Below, in pieces: positions 52,801-63,750 of a stretch of 64,000 nucleotides of DNA (position 1 is its first letter; every line of letters starts with the position of its first letter). Made by a program: the position numbers and the translations under genes. This DNA is from Allomyces arbusculus (Eukaryota; Blastocladiomycota; Blastocladiomycetes; Blastocladiales; Blastocladiaceae). The DNA lies in contig JADHYV010000009.1 of assembly GCA_027604705.1 (NCBI GenBank), positions 1 to 64,000 on the forward strand, in the 5' to 3' direction. The notes beneath the pieces are model-generated. The model worked only from the letters and a program-made list of their open reading frames with translations. It ran no database searches and was not told the DNA's origin.

Positions 52801-53379
52801 CGGGTCGAGGCCGCGTGGGTGTCGCTCGGGTCCGTTTTGAAACAGCTCGTGCGGGACTCGGTCGCCGCTGTGCGCGACGCCGCGGTTCGCGCGGTCGCGC
52901 AGGTGCTGGTCGTGTTGCCAAATGCGCAGGCGCGGCAATTGGTCGCGTTCGTGCAGAGGTTGGCGAGCGACGACGGCGCACAGGCGCGCGCGGCGAGCGC
53001 GCATGCGATGCGCGAGATTGCGGCCGCCGTGCCTGACTTGGTCCGGGACGAGGGAGCGGATGAGGTCCGGGCGCGCGCGGTCAGGGGGATGGTGGCCGCG
53101 GTGGTTCCGGCGTTGGCCAGGGATAACGTCGTGGACGTGCGGCTCGCGGTGGCCGGGGTCCTGGCTGCGTCGGTACTCGCGAGGATGGTGGATGAGGACG
53201 ACGATGACGAGTGGCCGGCAGCGACGAGGGACGAGGTGGCGGCGGCGGTCGTTGCTGCGGTGCGTGTCCTCCGTGCGGATGGCGCGAGGGCAGTCCGCGA
53301 TCGGGTCGCGGACGCGTTGCGCCGGGGCCGGGCGGAGGCGGCCAAGCAGGAGGAGGACGAGGATGACGACGATGAGTAG
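49875..53379 (+). CDS. PPP4R1: Protein phosphatase 4 regulatory subunit 1-like HEAT-repeat protein
   Basis: Exon 1 is only 7 nt (49875-49881, ATGGCCG); after an 88-nt intron (GTGTGT...TACCAG) exon 2 runs 49970-53379, giving 1138 residues. The start was inferred because the long frame has no early ATG, and this join yields MADLGFDLAPLPPP, resembling the human N-terminus MADLSLLQ. PP4R1 landmarks: DKLRQYAASPVAAHRVYLAR (human LDKYAASENIFNRQMVAR) and KCAYSLPGLIATMPVTWW followed by LLDVRRPLMAGIDVIA (human KHCAYSLPGVAL, KVRRTLAFSIHELA). HEAT-type helical pairs fill both halves, around a Ser/Ala-rich acidic insert (about 340-480 and 660-770). The tail is acidic (EEDEDDDDE). The protein should scaffold the PP4 catalytic subunit and direct dephosphorylation of substrates. 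Confidence 0.85.
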
Positions 53380-53684
53380 CTTTGGTTGTGTGGACTGGCG
53401 TGCGTTTTATAGTTCGTTTGGTTTTCGGTTGGTTCCTTGCTCCCGATCCATGCACTTTGGCCGCTTGGCGTTGCTGCTGCTGCCCCCCGCTCTTCATTTC
53501 ATTTACCCCCACGCGCTTTCGTTTGTTACTTTCTTGCCGCCCCGTCGTTGCTGCTTTGTTCTGCCGCTTCGTTTTCGTTTCCGTTCCCGTTTGGATTGGT
53601 CTCGTTTCGGGTTGTAGTTACCTCGCCCCGCCGCCTTGGCAAAAGCAAAACCGGTTCTACTGGCTCGCCAAGTCCCATGCATCA
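53380..53684. other. Convergent 3' region of PPP4R1 and the Trs65-like gene
   Basis: About 305 bases, T/C-rich on the plus strand, holding both 3' UTRs. No gene seen. Confidence 0.45.
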
Positions 53685-56102
53685 TCAAACAACTGCGACA
53701 TGCATCGTCTCGGCCACCTCCACCACCTCCCCAGACCCCGTCTCCAGCACCCGCAACCGGCCGACATCGTGCACCCCCTCGCGCACCGCCATGTACGCGA
53801 TCCGTACTCGCACCACGCCCCCCGGTGCGACGGGCGGGACCACCACGTGGTTGGCCAAGCACAGCACGCCGTGCGCGCGGCCCTTGGCACGAGCGACCGC
53901 GCGGGTCCATGCGGCCGCGTCCAGAAGCAGGCTCGACTCGGCAGGCGGTGCGGGGACGGTGGTCGGTGGGGGGACGTCGATTGCATACGCCTTCATCGCG
54001 TGTGTGCGGTTGATGACCAGTACGTCCAGGAAAAACCGGTCCCCGGGTCGAATCACCGCCCCCGGCCCAGTCGCGGGCACGATCGCGAGTGTCACGATCA
54101 CGGCGCCGCGCGCCTGGTGTGCGGGCAACGACGCCGAACTCGCCCCCCCTGTCGGCAGTAAACTCGGCGGTGCGGCTGCGGGGGCGACGTTCGCGACGAA
54201 CGGCGGCTCGTCCGAGGCGACGAGGATCCCGGACGCAGTCGCGGGCGGGGTTTCCGAGACAGGCGAATCGACGCCGATCGTACTCGCGAGCGCGCGGGCC
54301 CCATTGAACGCGCGCGACATTTGGTACTTTGCCTCGTCGGTCAACGACATGCGCTGCTTGATACTGAGCCGGTGAACGCGCGCCGCTCCCGCTCCCGTGG
54401 GGTCGCGCGCGGGCAACATCGGTGCCATCATCCCATTCACGGCTCCCGCACCACGGTCGCGCGACCGCGACCGCGACCGCGACCGCGCCGTCCGCCTCGC
54501 CCGTGCCGTGGTCACCGCATCGTCGGACGCGGCAAACCCGCGCGGCACCGCCCGGAACAGCGGTAACGGGTTCGCCAGTTTGCATTCCCAGACGGCGACG
54601 GCCATCGGCGCGGTCCCGCGCGTGTAGTGCACAGCGACAGTCATCGCTAAAACGGACGCGTCGTCGAGACCGTCGTTCGCGGGCGCCGGCGGGGTGGACG
54701 TGGGGATGGGGACGGGTGGCGGGACGGGGGGTACAATGGGGACGACTTGGTCGTTGCGCGTCTTGGACCGGGACCGCGACCGGGACCGCGAGCGGGGTCG
54801 CGACGGCTGCGATTGCGGAACCGGGGGTGCGGGTTGCGGGAGTACTGCGGGCGTGGGCGGAGTCGAGGTGACCGCCGGCGCAGGTGGACGAGACGCGGGG
54901 GCGCCAAACGCGAGCGTGTGTGCGAAGACGACGGCCAGTTGATCGTGTTGCCTGAGCGTATGCGGCAACTTGAGCGGCGCGGCAATCGGTGCCGCATCCG
55001 CGGCGCGTCCACGTACGCGCACGTCCGTGATGATCAGCGGCGCGTGCGAATCCAATGCAGTGTTTTCGAGGACCACGGAGATCAGGACCGCGTCGTCGCG
55101 CGCGCGCTGCGGGGTGCACTCAATGGTCGCGGCGAGCGCGGGGACTACGCGGAATTGCTTTTGCAGGACGCGTCGTGGCGGTGGAGCGCCCTGGACGACG
55201 GCTTGCGCGGCGGGGGAGGCGGTCGATGGGGAGCGTGAACTACGCGCAGGTCGGTGCAGGGTCACGGCGGGTGGAGGCAGGTGCGTGTCGAGGACCAGCC
55301 CGGAGAGGAGGTTGATGGCGTCGTAGGTGTCGGGCATCCAGTCGCTACTACTACTACTGCTTCCAGCGCTGTTTGGGGAGGGCGCGACCGCGTCGTCGGG
55401 GACCAGGGATGCGGGTCCGTGCTGCTGCTCGTCAGCGGCACTCGCACCCGCCAACACCGAGAGCGTAACGGTCACGAGCAGGGCGAGGTGCGCATCGCCG
55501 CCCGCAGCATCGACTGCGGGAACGGGTACGGGCATTGGCACGAGTACGACGCTCGCGTCGGCATCCACAATCGGTCGGAGCCGGCGCGGCGGGAACACGT
55601 GGCTCGCCTGGTACGGCGGCACGCCAGCGGTCTCACCACCGACGGTCGCCTGCACGGCAATCTCGAGCGTGCCCGCGAGTCGTTCGAGGGTCACGCGCGA
55701 CGTCCTGCGCGCGACGCGCACGGCCACGTACGCCGGGAGAATCTCGTCCATGTAGGCCACGTCACGCACGGCGGGCGAGAGCGCGGCGGTGTGCGGCAGC
55801 GGCAGGGTCGCCGTGAGCGAGTCGGCGATCGCGTGCAGGCTCGCGGACCGTGACGGCGAGGGGCTGGCGGCATCGAGCGCGCGGGCGGGCACGACCAGGT
55901 CGAGTGCCGCGTCGGCAAAGAGGTCGAGCAGGTCGGCGAGCCAGGCGGGCGCGCTGGCGTCGCTGGAAGCCGAGCCAGAGACGGAAGACGCGGGCGGCAT
56001 GGGCCCGCGGTTGGCCGAGTGCACGAGGCGCAGAGATCCGACACCGGCGGTCGCGGCGGAGAGCGGGCGCGCCGGCACGCGCGGCGGCGTGGCGGCCGCC
56101 AT
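53685..56102 (-). CDS. TRAPP complex subunit, Trs65/TRAPPC13-like
   Basis: Single exon, 805 residues from the ATG at 56102. The middle carries an Ig-like beta domain starting QFRVVPALAATIECTPQRAR and continuing VLISVVLENTALDSHAPLII. The last 150 residues contain the family's closing module: RPGDRFFLDVLVINRT, then GVLCLANHVVVPPVAPGGVV, then AYMAVREGVHDVGRLRVLET. This arrangement is that of the TRAPPII-specific subunit Trs65 (Kre11) and its animal counterpart TRAPPC13, which act at the late Golgi as part of the Rab11/Ypt31 exchange factor. Disordered Ser/Pro and Arg/Ser-dipeptide insertions (for example RTARSRSRSRSRDRG) make it longer than yeast Trs65 (about 560 residues). Assignment rests on the C-terminal module, which I consider fairly safe. 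Confidence 0.7.
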   Translation of the reverse strand: MAAATPPRVPARPLSAATAGVGSLRLVHSANRGPMPPASSVSGSASSDASAPAWLADLLDLFADAALDLVVPARALDAASPSPSRSASLHAIADSLTATLPLPHTAALSPAVRDVAYMDEILPAYVAVRVARRTSRVTLERLAGTLEIAVQATVGGETAGVPPYQASHVFPPRRLRPIVDADASVVLVPMPVPVPAVDAAGGDAHLALLVTVTLSVLAGASAADEQQHGPASLVPDDAVAPSPNSAGSSSSSSDWMPDTYDAINLLSGLVLDTHLPPPAVTLHRPARSSRSPSTASPAAQAVVQGAPPPRRVLQKQFRVVPALAATIECTPQRARDDAVLISVVLENTALDSHAPLIITDVRVRGRAADAAPIAAPLKLPHTLRQHDQLAVVFAHTLAFGAPASRPPAPAVTSTPPTPAVLPQPAPPVPQSQPSRPRSRSRSRSRSKTRNDQVVPIVPPVPPPVPIPTSTPPAPANDGLDDASVLAMTVAVHYTRGTAPMAVAVWECKLANPLPLFRAVPRGFAASDDAVTTARARRTARSRSRSRSRDRGAGAVNGMMAPMLPARDPTGAGAARVHRLSIKQRMSLTDEAKYQMSRAFNGARALASTIGVDSPVSETPPATASGILVASDEPPFVANVAPAAAPPSLLPTGGASSASLPAHQARGAVIVTLAIVPATGPGAVIRPGDRFFLDVLVINRTHAMKAYAIDVPPPTTVPAPPAESSLLLDAAAWTRAVARAKGRAHGVLCLANHVVVPPVAPGGVVRVRIAYMAVREGVHDVGRLRVLETGSGEVVEVAETMHVAVV

Positions 56103-56669
56103 GGTGGTCGGCGTGGTGCGCGAGGTGCTGGTGGTGTCGATCCGATCGGTTCGCGCGCGGGTGCGGTGGCGGCGCGCGCTGTGCGGCAAGTGCTGGGCGC
56201 GTTCAGCGTGCTGCAGGTGCGGGATCGCGCTCGTCGTCGAGCAGGTCGGGCGGGTGGGCGCTTTGGCGTGGGTGGTGATGGCCTTGGTGCAAGCGAGCAA
56301 CAGCGGCGTGCGGTGGGCCGTTGGGCAGGGATGCGCTCTCTGCACGTGCACAGCGATGACCGCGGAGCCAGTGCTACTCCTGGTCTGACATGCGGATGCA
56401 AATTCGCTATCGACGACATGAGCAGAGCGCCCAAGCGCAACCGACGCGGATGCGGCCGACGGCATGGTGGGCACGTCATTGCGATCTGTGGCCCGATCGG
56501 GGCGAGTCGTGGCCGGGGTCCCAGGAGGACGCACGGCGCGCTTGGCACGTTCCGACGCGCGCGCACTGGATGGCGACGCGCGCGTGGCCCCGGTACTGGA
56601 TAACTGGTCGCACGACGGGTCCGTATCGTCGCGATCGTCGTGATGCGGTCCGGCCGAGTCGAGGGGCGA
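56103..56669. other. Promoter region of the Trs65-like gene
   Basis: About 570 GC-rich bases upstream of the start codon on the minus strand. Sequence becomes AT-richer past 56600. No gene seen. Confidence 0.4.
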
Positions 56670-57344
56670 TTCAGGGTCGAGACCGTCGACAAACTCGAGG
56701 CTGTGAGCGGAGCGAGACGGTCAACATGCGGCTTGGAGAATAGGTGGAAAGTGTCGCGAAAGGGGGTACGAAGAACGTACGCCAAGAAATCTCGTTGGTT
56801 ATTGCTCGCATACTGGTCGAAGACGGACCGCACGGAGCGGTGAGCCAAGAGCACTCTGTCACTCTTCATATACCCCAATTCGCTCACGTCGACGATCGGC
56901 GTGAGTTTAATCTTGTGATAGTCAGCTTCCGTGCAGGCCAGGATGCCAAAGCACGAGATCGCCACGAGTTTCGAAATCTGGTCCATGTTGTAGTCCCAAA
57001 ACACGGAAACACGTTTGAGAACGGGACATAGCCGAATAGAGGATGCATTTTGCGGTACTCGAAGTTCCAGTTCAGCTGTACCGTCTTCGGCCGGTTCATG
57101 ATCAAGATAGAGACCGAGCCGCAGTTATTGCAGAGCGTCTGCAGGGTGGGGGCGAGGCCGTGAGCAAACCTCGCAAATCTCGATTGCTGCCACTCATGCT
57201 CAGCAGGGTTCGGCACTGAGCCACTGCAATGTCCGCCGAAGCATGTCCGATGATGCCCGCAACTCATCCGGGTCCACTGTGTTTTGCTCGAGTAGTTCGC
57301 TCGTGCTCGAAATTTGCAGCTGGCGGTTGTTTGGGTTGGCGGCG
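56670..57344 (-). pseudogene. Decayed coding sequence of unknown family
   Basis: Minus-strand frames here have normal protein composition but switch frame. One block reads NRPKTVQLNWNFEYRKMHP and FGYVPFSN; the next, in another frame, reads DYNMDQISKLVAISCFGILA, then ELGYMKSDRVLLAHRSVRSV and ASNNQRDFLAYVLRTPFRD. No intron with GT/AG ends joins them sensibly, so I favour a broken gene. It lies just downstream of family copy B on the same strand and may be the C-terminal part of that gene or a separate relic. I do not recognise the family. Confidence 0.4.
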
Positions 57345-58790
57345 TCACGCGGACCAGTTTGGGAGAGTAGAGAAGATGTGATTGTGACAGGTGGCAAGTG
57401 TTTGGATGGGTTCCGGTTGGAATATTTCCGCTGCGTGATCAGGACCCAGCACGACGTTACTTGCGCACGCGTACAGAAGAGCGAGAGAAGGTGGAGGATT
57501 GGGGATCAGGGGGATGCAATTTATCTGCAAGGAATGGATGGGGGAGTGAATCATGATCAAGCGGTACTTGGAGGCCAATCGTATGAGACTCTGAAGAGTC
57601 TGGGCATCCATTTTTCTTTTGAATTTTAGCAACGAAAGATCGAAGCACACCAACTCTTTGATTTCAAGAGCAGCGAAAAGACCGAACTCAACTGCTATTT
57701 CATGGATCGTGTCGAGCAACACTAGTATGGACAAACCCAAATAATCAATCATTCTGCTGCCTCTCCACTAGCCAAGCTATACCGTTGTGCTTGCAACGCG
57801 CAAGCACACTCTGATCAACAACATTCTTGGTTGCTAGAACACGGCCTGGGCCAACTTGAAACAAGCGAAAGAGCATAACAATAAAATCATCCTTCATGGA
57901 CCCAACGAGAACATGGGGTAGCAGCATCGTGATCAGTGGCATGAAATACTGCTGCACCTCTTCATCATTGGCAGCACTGGCATAGGTCCTTACCAGGAGA
58001 TCTTGAAGCATGCACGAAGGCTGAATCAGGTGCGGCCCAAGCTTGTGTGCATGCGCCAGGACTTATGTCATAATTTCGGGCGTGGCAATATGCCATGCGT
58101 CCACCTCGCTCACATCGCCTGCGTGATCCACTCTGACCAGAAGACGGTTCTTTGGGCGGCTGTCAAACACGGCCTTGACAATCGCAACGTCTGGCTGGCG
58201 CTGGACTAGATTACATGCGTGGTGCCATTCACATGTGTCTGAGAAATCAACGTATCGGGGTTACAACTGTTTTGCACATTTCGTGTGCCCATACGCAGCT
58301 GCAACAAATGACAGGTATATGGCCTCGTTTCTCTCCATTAGCCATCCTGCGTCCGCGAAAAAGTCACCAAGGAGCTACTAAGTTTCGCCCTGGAAGCAGT
58401 TTGCAAGCAGAGCCTTGTCTGATCAACATGAATGGGGAACCCGTGGGCGTCGCCATAATTGGCAAAGTGCGTCCAAGCGTCCGCATCAGGTGGTGCACAG
58501 AAATGAGTTTCACGGCATGCAGCCCGACGCCACCATGGGCTTGTGACGACCTTGGTGATGGCACCCGAGAAGAGGGGAGGGCAGAAACCCAACCAGTCAG
58601 CGAGCGCGCCAATACACGAGAAATAGGTAAGTTGAACCAACAGTTGCTCGATGAGCCCCATCAACAGGCTCGAACTATTCCGAAGCGGGGTCGCCGGGGA
58701 TTGAAGATGAGGGACACGTTGCTCAAACAATCGAGGTGCTCTGGTGCGGAGTGCCTTCTGTTCATTGCAACTGAACGAACGCTCTCAAAC
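57345..58790 (-). pseudogene. Dispersed ankyrin-like repeat family, copy B (broken)
   Basis: Minus-strand sequence matching copy A of the family. Aligned pairs include APPDADAWTHFANYG with APPDAGVWEFLRDYA, YLSFVAAAYGHTKCAKQL with YLPFVAATYGHADCAMQL, and QRQPDVAIVKAVFDSRP with MQQPDMNVAHVVFDHRP. The match starts near 58790 and passes through several frames: an open block at 58730-58338, a broken middle at about 58330-58020, an open block at 58011-57745 (YFMPLITMLLPHVLVGS, MLFRLFQVGPGRVLATKNVV), and a further block at 57752-57345. In-frame stops interrupt the middle block (for example after CAKQL). It has lost its coding ability but preserves more of the family's C-terminal half than copy A. 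AT-richer than the conserved genes around it. Confidence 0.6.
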
Positions 58791-59548
58791 GGGCCTCATC
58801 GCGCGGTTGTCGCCGCCTCAGGGAACGGCACTTGTGCGAACTGGGTTGTCAAGAACAAACCCAAACACATGACCGCGACTTGAGTCAAGTTGGCCCGTTC
58901 CTGTGAGAATGATAGCTGATCAAAATCGCGATCGGCCGTGGAGGGACGCCGTATCTACATGGCAAGACCTCAATCTTCAAGCAAGGCAGGCCGCAAACAC
59001 GGCACCGGAAAAGTCAGTGAGCTCCATGTGTGCTGTCAAATGGGTGGGGAAGGAGCAAACAGGATTGCCCAACCAACCGGCCCGGTAAGTACTTGTTGCA
59101 GCCATTTTTTTTCTTGGCGACAGGAGAGAGCTAAACAGCTCCCAACTCTCAAAGCGTAATTGTGCACCGAAATGAGTTTGATCACAATTGTTGCCCCCGT
59201 TGAATACTATCCTCTTGCATTTGATGCCCCCATTGTCTGCTATCGCCTTGGAGAGTGTCGGGTCGAGCTGGTTGCTGGCTCATGAACGCAACTTGGGCGG
59301 AGTGAGCAGTCAACGGTGTTCATCCATGGGGAAGTGTGAGACGCGCAGACGCAGCTGGGCGCCGTCATGACGCGAGCGACATGATTTCGACGACCAGGAA
59401 GCATCAAACTTGAAGCGGTGCCATCACAACTGCTCGTGGCCCGCCACCATCTTCTCGACAGACTGGCCCGCCGCAACGTCTTGCTCTCTCTCTCCCCCTT
59501 GACCGGTTTTGGATCACGTCGCAACTTGCTGCAATTCTCCTCGACACA
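58791..59548. other. Intergenic region upstream of the SDR gene
   Basis: AT-richer sequence left of about 59400, then GC-richer toward the SDR start. No TATA box or gene that I can support. Confidence 0.4.
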
Positions 59549-60736
59549 ATGTTACCGTGGACGCTGATCCTCGGCGTCGTCGCCGCGACTGTGCTTGTCC
59601 TCGTCACGCTGGTGCGCGTGCACGCTCGGCACAAGCTTCGTCGCCTCTTGTCGTCGCGCCGCAATCAGCATGTCGTGCTTCTCGGAGCGAGCTCTGGTAA
59701 TATCCGGTATTCATGTCAAACGGATCCGTTTGCTCGTTGTTCGACCAAGCACAAGCCAATCTCAACGGATCCAACCATAAACCGAACGTTCCTCTGATCA
59801 ACCCCACCTATTGACATGTCTCTAGGCGTTGGCGAGCACCTGGCCTACGAGTACGCAATGCGCGGTGCCCATATCGTCCTCGCCGCACGCCGTGCGGACC
59901 GTCTCGAGCGGGTCAAGTCGCACTGCCTCGATCTTGGCGCTGCCGCGGTCCTGACAGTCAGCACCGATGCGACCAACGTGGCCGCGCTGCGCAACCTGCG
60001 GGACGAGTCCGTCAAGTTTTTCCCCGACGGCCACATCAACGCAGTTGTTTATTGTGCTGGCATCCTGAACGTGTGCCCGTTTGACGTGCTCCTCGACGCG
60101 CCCGGGCAAGGAAACGACGAGCAGGCGTCACATATCATCGACCGTATGTTCAACATCAACGCGCTCGCGCCCATTCACCTGGCGCGCATTTTCCTGCCAG
60201 CACTGCGCGCGACCGCCGACCATATTGCCGCGACCACGGACGTGCGCGAGCGCGGTCCCGTACCCGTCGTCGCGCCGTCGCTAACAGTGATTTCGTCTGT
60301 TGCGGGCCTGCTCCCAGCGCCGTCGCGTGCGCTCTACTGCTCGTCCAAGGCGGCAATGCACGGGTTCTTTGACTCGCTGCGCATCGAGGAACAGCGGCGC
60401 GTCGCCCTCCTGACCAAGGCGCACGACGTGCGGCTCGACGCAGACGTGGACCGCCACCTCGCCTACGCGCCATTGCCCGTGCAGATCCGTCTCGTCGCGC
60501 CCGGAACGATTGGCGGCACGGATTTACGTCAGACAGCGGCCGATGCGTCGCTCTGGCGCGAAGGGTTCCCGCAAGGGTCCAACAAGGCCGCCATGACGCC
60601 CGATTTTGTCGCCAAGGAAATGTTTATGCAGTCCGAGGACGTGCTCGTGCTGCCGACGTGGTACTGGGGCGCGGTTGCGATTCGCAGCGTCGCGCCCGGG
60701 TTGATTGACTTTATGGCATCGAAAAAGTACAAGTGA
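59549..60736 (+). CDS. Membrane-anchored short-chain dehydrogenase/reductase (DHRS7-like)
   Basis: Two exons (59549-59696 and 59826-60736) give 352 residues; the intron falls inside the cofactor motif and restores VVLLGASSGVGEHLAYEYAM. An N-terminal membrane anchor (LPWTLILGVVAATVLVLVTLV, residues 2-22, one residue longer than shown segments allow to judge its edge) precedes the Rossmann fold. The family's catalytic residues are visible: Ser in TVISSVAGLLP and Tyr/Lys in YCSSKAAMHGF (YxxxK). VVYCAGILN supplies the NAG-like strand motif. A hydrophobic anchor followed by GASSG(V/I)G is typical of ER-membrane SDRs related to DHRS7/DHRS7B and 11-beta-hydroxysteroid dehydrogenases, which act on lipids, retinoids or steroids with NADP(H). 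Substrate unknown. It converges with the MRS2-like gene. Confidence 0.88.
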
Positions 60737-60919
60737 GAGCGTGCGACATGCGCACGCGTCAAGGTTGCATCAGATCTGCCGAACGGTTGGGAGCTCGCCA
60801 GACAGGTGAAGAGGGCGAATATTTTCATTTCACTCTTGTATCAATATATAAAGAGGCTATTCCACGTTTATGAAGCTCGACAGTTGCGACGGCTCACTCC
60901 GGCTGATTTGTTCGTTCGT

Positions 60920-63033
60920 TCACTCGTAGAGCCGGTGCGTAAACGAGAACCCCGCCTCGAGCGACCCAACCGAGTGCGATGCACCTGCAGACACGTGCGG
61001 CGAGGACCCGTCCGCGTTCGTAGCGCGATGCGCATCGTCGTCATACTGCTCGCTGGACGCGCGCATCATCATGTTTTGCATGTCCCCGTCGTGCAGATGC
61101 GACGGCTCAGGCAAGTGCCCGTCAAACGCGACATCGTGCACTTGCCTCGCACCGCCCTCAGTCGTTCCAGGCCACGAACTTGGCGTCGCTGCCGACGACG
61201 GGCCGGCACTGACGACACCGACGCTGGCCGCGGCCGCGGCACCGTGCATCAAAATCTCGTTCACGCGGCGCCGGTGGTACTCGACCATGCGCAGCGCGGC
61301 ATCGTCGAGTTCCTTGCCCTTGTGCTTGGCCGTCTCGACTTTGCCCGCCTCGCCCGACGCCGAGGCCGTGTGCTTGGCGAGCGCCACGTGGTAGTCGGCG
61401 AGCGCTGCGAGGAGCCGTGGGTCCGCAAGCGCCAGGGCCGGTGGGAGCCTGAGCGCCGCATCGACGGCGGCCTGGAGCGGGACGGTCGCGGCACGCGCCA
61501 CGAGAGTCGGTCGGCGGCGACTGCTTGTTCCCCTGGTCACAGCGTGCATGCGTGACACGCCCGCACCGAGCACGCCCGCACACAGGATGGCCGTGACTGC
61601 ACAGACGCCGAGAAACGCAGTCGGGTTCTCTTCGAGCCCCGAGTTCAAGTTCATGCCGAACAGACTCGCGAGCAGGGCGCCGGACGTGCACGCGACACCG
61701 AACATGGCGAATTTGATTTCGAGGATCAGGAGGGCGTTGCGCTATCGTGGCGGCAATATAGTGAGGATCCGAGCGCGCTCAATCTCGAGTCCGGTGCGCA
61801 AAAAATAAAATAAAATAAAATAAAAATAACCAAACGAACCTGCGAGTCGAGCGACAGCGTAATGAACCGCTCGGTCGACGTGACGGTTTGGAGCAGCGTG
61901 GCCGTCGAGTCGAGCACCTCCTCCATGTTTGACAGGTATGTCTCCAAGAGCAGCTCAAGGTCGTCGTAGTCGACTTCGACGGTAGCTGCCCTGGACGTGG
62001 CGCCGTTGCTCAAGCACTGTTACAGGCAGTGAGTCAGAGGCCAACTCGGGTGCCGTTGTGAGCGACAAATAAAAAAATGACGCACCATGTCGACCATGTC
62101 CTCGTCGTTGTCGAGCAACTCGCGCAAAACATCGCGCATATTCGACACCTTCTGCTCAAATGCCGACAATTGCTGGACGAAGATGAAAAGCTCAGCCAGG
62201 TATCGCCGCTGGTCGAGGCTATCGAGTGCGGCACCCGACATGGTCGACGATGTTCCACCCTGCACGAGCGCGTTCACAATCTTGTTGACGGGCAACGCGA
62301 GCCGGCGCAAATCATGCTGCAGAGATCCGAGCACACTCTGGAACAGCGTTTCAAGCACGACCCACTCGTACGGCAAATGTTCTTCGCGCTCATTGGCTGG
62401 CATGGCCACTTCCTTACCCTTTTCGGCCCGCGCAGCAAGTCGCGAACTCAACGCATCGATGAGAGCCTGCCGCGCCGGGTTTGCGCGCGCCGACGGCGCA
62501 TCAAACAGCGTGCACGAATCGTGGCGAATCAGCGCGCGCACATGTCCAAGATTGACGACGATCGCGCCTGGTCGAGCGAGGATCGCTGGGTACTGGTCGA
62601 CGTCGCGCGGGTCGAGCTTGCGCAGATCACGCAGCTGTAGGCCGTTGCGACGACAAAAGGCGCGCTTCGAGTCGGTGCGCGGCGCCGATGGTTGGTGGAC
62701 CTCGCCCGTCGGACCAAACTCGGTGCACTTCCACACGATTTCCGTCGCCGGCGGGCGGAACATCGAGTCCCAGTCGGGATGATGGTGCGATGACGGCGGC
62801 GCTGCGGGGGTCGGAGGGTTTCCAGGCGACACAGGAGAAGCGACTTGCGCGCGTGCACTTGCCGAGGTCGTGAAGGTGCGCGCAAAGGGTCGTGCAAGTC
62901 GCGAGCGCGATACCCATGCTGGTGCTGCGACTCCAACTCCTCCAATCGTTGATGCTCTCGGCGGAGCCGTCTCGCTTGATAATGGCACAGAGCTGGACAA
63001 TGATAGCCTGCTTGGGGAAGTGGTCGAGGACAT
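60920..63033 (-). CDS. MRS2: Mitochondrial MRS2/CorA-type magnesium channel
   Basis: Three exons (about 63033-62086, 62016-61840, 61741-60920) give about 648 residues. A Ser/Arg-rich presequence (LARPFARTFTTSASARAQ) fits mitochondrial import. The body has RRNGLQLRDLRKLDPRDVDQ, YEWVVLETLF, the acidic LLDNDEDMVDM followed by CLS across intron 1, YLSNMEEVLDSTATLLQTV, and RNALLILEIKF entering the first membrane helix, which ends in the defining Gly-Met-Asn (GMN about 404-406). A second helix follows (AFLGVCAVTAILCAGVLGAG), then a long C-terminal tail of about 200 residues. MRS2 forms the pentameric Mg2+ channel of the inner mitochondrial membrane. The start is uncertain: in-frame ATGs also occur at 63162, 63219 and 63228; 63033 places the presequence nearest the N-terminus. 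Confidence 0.9.
61800..61829. repeat. (TAAAA)n microsatellite in an MRS2 intron
   Basis: A-rich run with four to five TAAAA units inside the second intron of the Mg2+ channel gene. On the coding strand it is a T-rich tract near the donor side. Confidence 0.75.
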
Positions 63034-63750
63034 GACCGGCACAGCGTCGCGATTGCAGAAAGCAGAGTCGAATTGAGTAGAGCTTGTCGAGGCCACGGTT
63101 CGGTGCATATTTTGGCTTGACATTGGCCAACACGGACGTGATCGTAATCGCAACACCGACATGACCGACTGGCGGCTGGCCAGCCGGTCTGGCGCCAAGG
63201 CCCATCGACACACGGCCATTCTTGACATGTTCGGGGTGGTCGCTCGGCGGGGTTGCAGCAAGTTGGGTAATTGTCGAGCAGAACGGCAGGGAAGATGGAC
63301 GACCTGCAGATCAGGTCGGCATTGTTTGATGAGCATGCAGCGCGGGCTGATGTTGTCATTTGTTGTTCGCTGTTGATCACACTTGATGGTCACAAAGTGA
63401 GCGACCAAACAGCATCTCACCAAACAGCGGCTAGACTCTCGCCAAACAGCGAACTGTGACACAACGTGAAGTTTGCCAACATATAGATTTGGCAGCAGAG
63501 TTCTCCATCAGTCTGAACTGTTCAGAGAGAAGCGGCTGCGAACAATTTTGACCGACTAACGTCGTACAACGATGAGCGCGACACGTTCGCTTCCAGGCCG
63601 TTATTTGCCAAGGACAATTTGCTTTGATTTGTGCAGTACGGGAGCACGGAAGGAGGTGTTTGCTTCAACATCGAATCGAGCGGAATAGCAGATTGCCGAG
63701 ACCTGCACGCTCTGTGAACGCAGGATGTTGCAAGGCAAGTCATCATCAAA
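63034..63750. other. Upstream region of MRS2 and of the edge gene
   Basis: Minus-strand sequence up to about 63460 is open in the MRS2 frame, so part of it could be coding if an earlier ATG is used. From about 63480 the composition becomes AT-richer. Nothing else is supported. Confidence 0.4.

Noticed and set aside
56670-58790. One single intact spliced gene over the whole island
   Set aside because: Frame changes occur without plausible GT/AG introns, and in-frame stops interrupt blocks that align with copy A, so a broken gene is the simpler reading.
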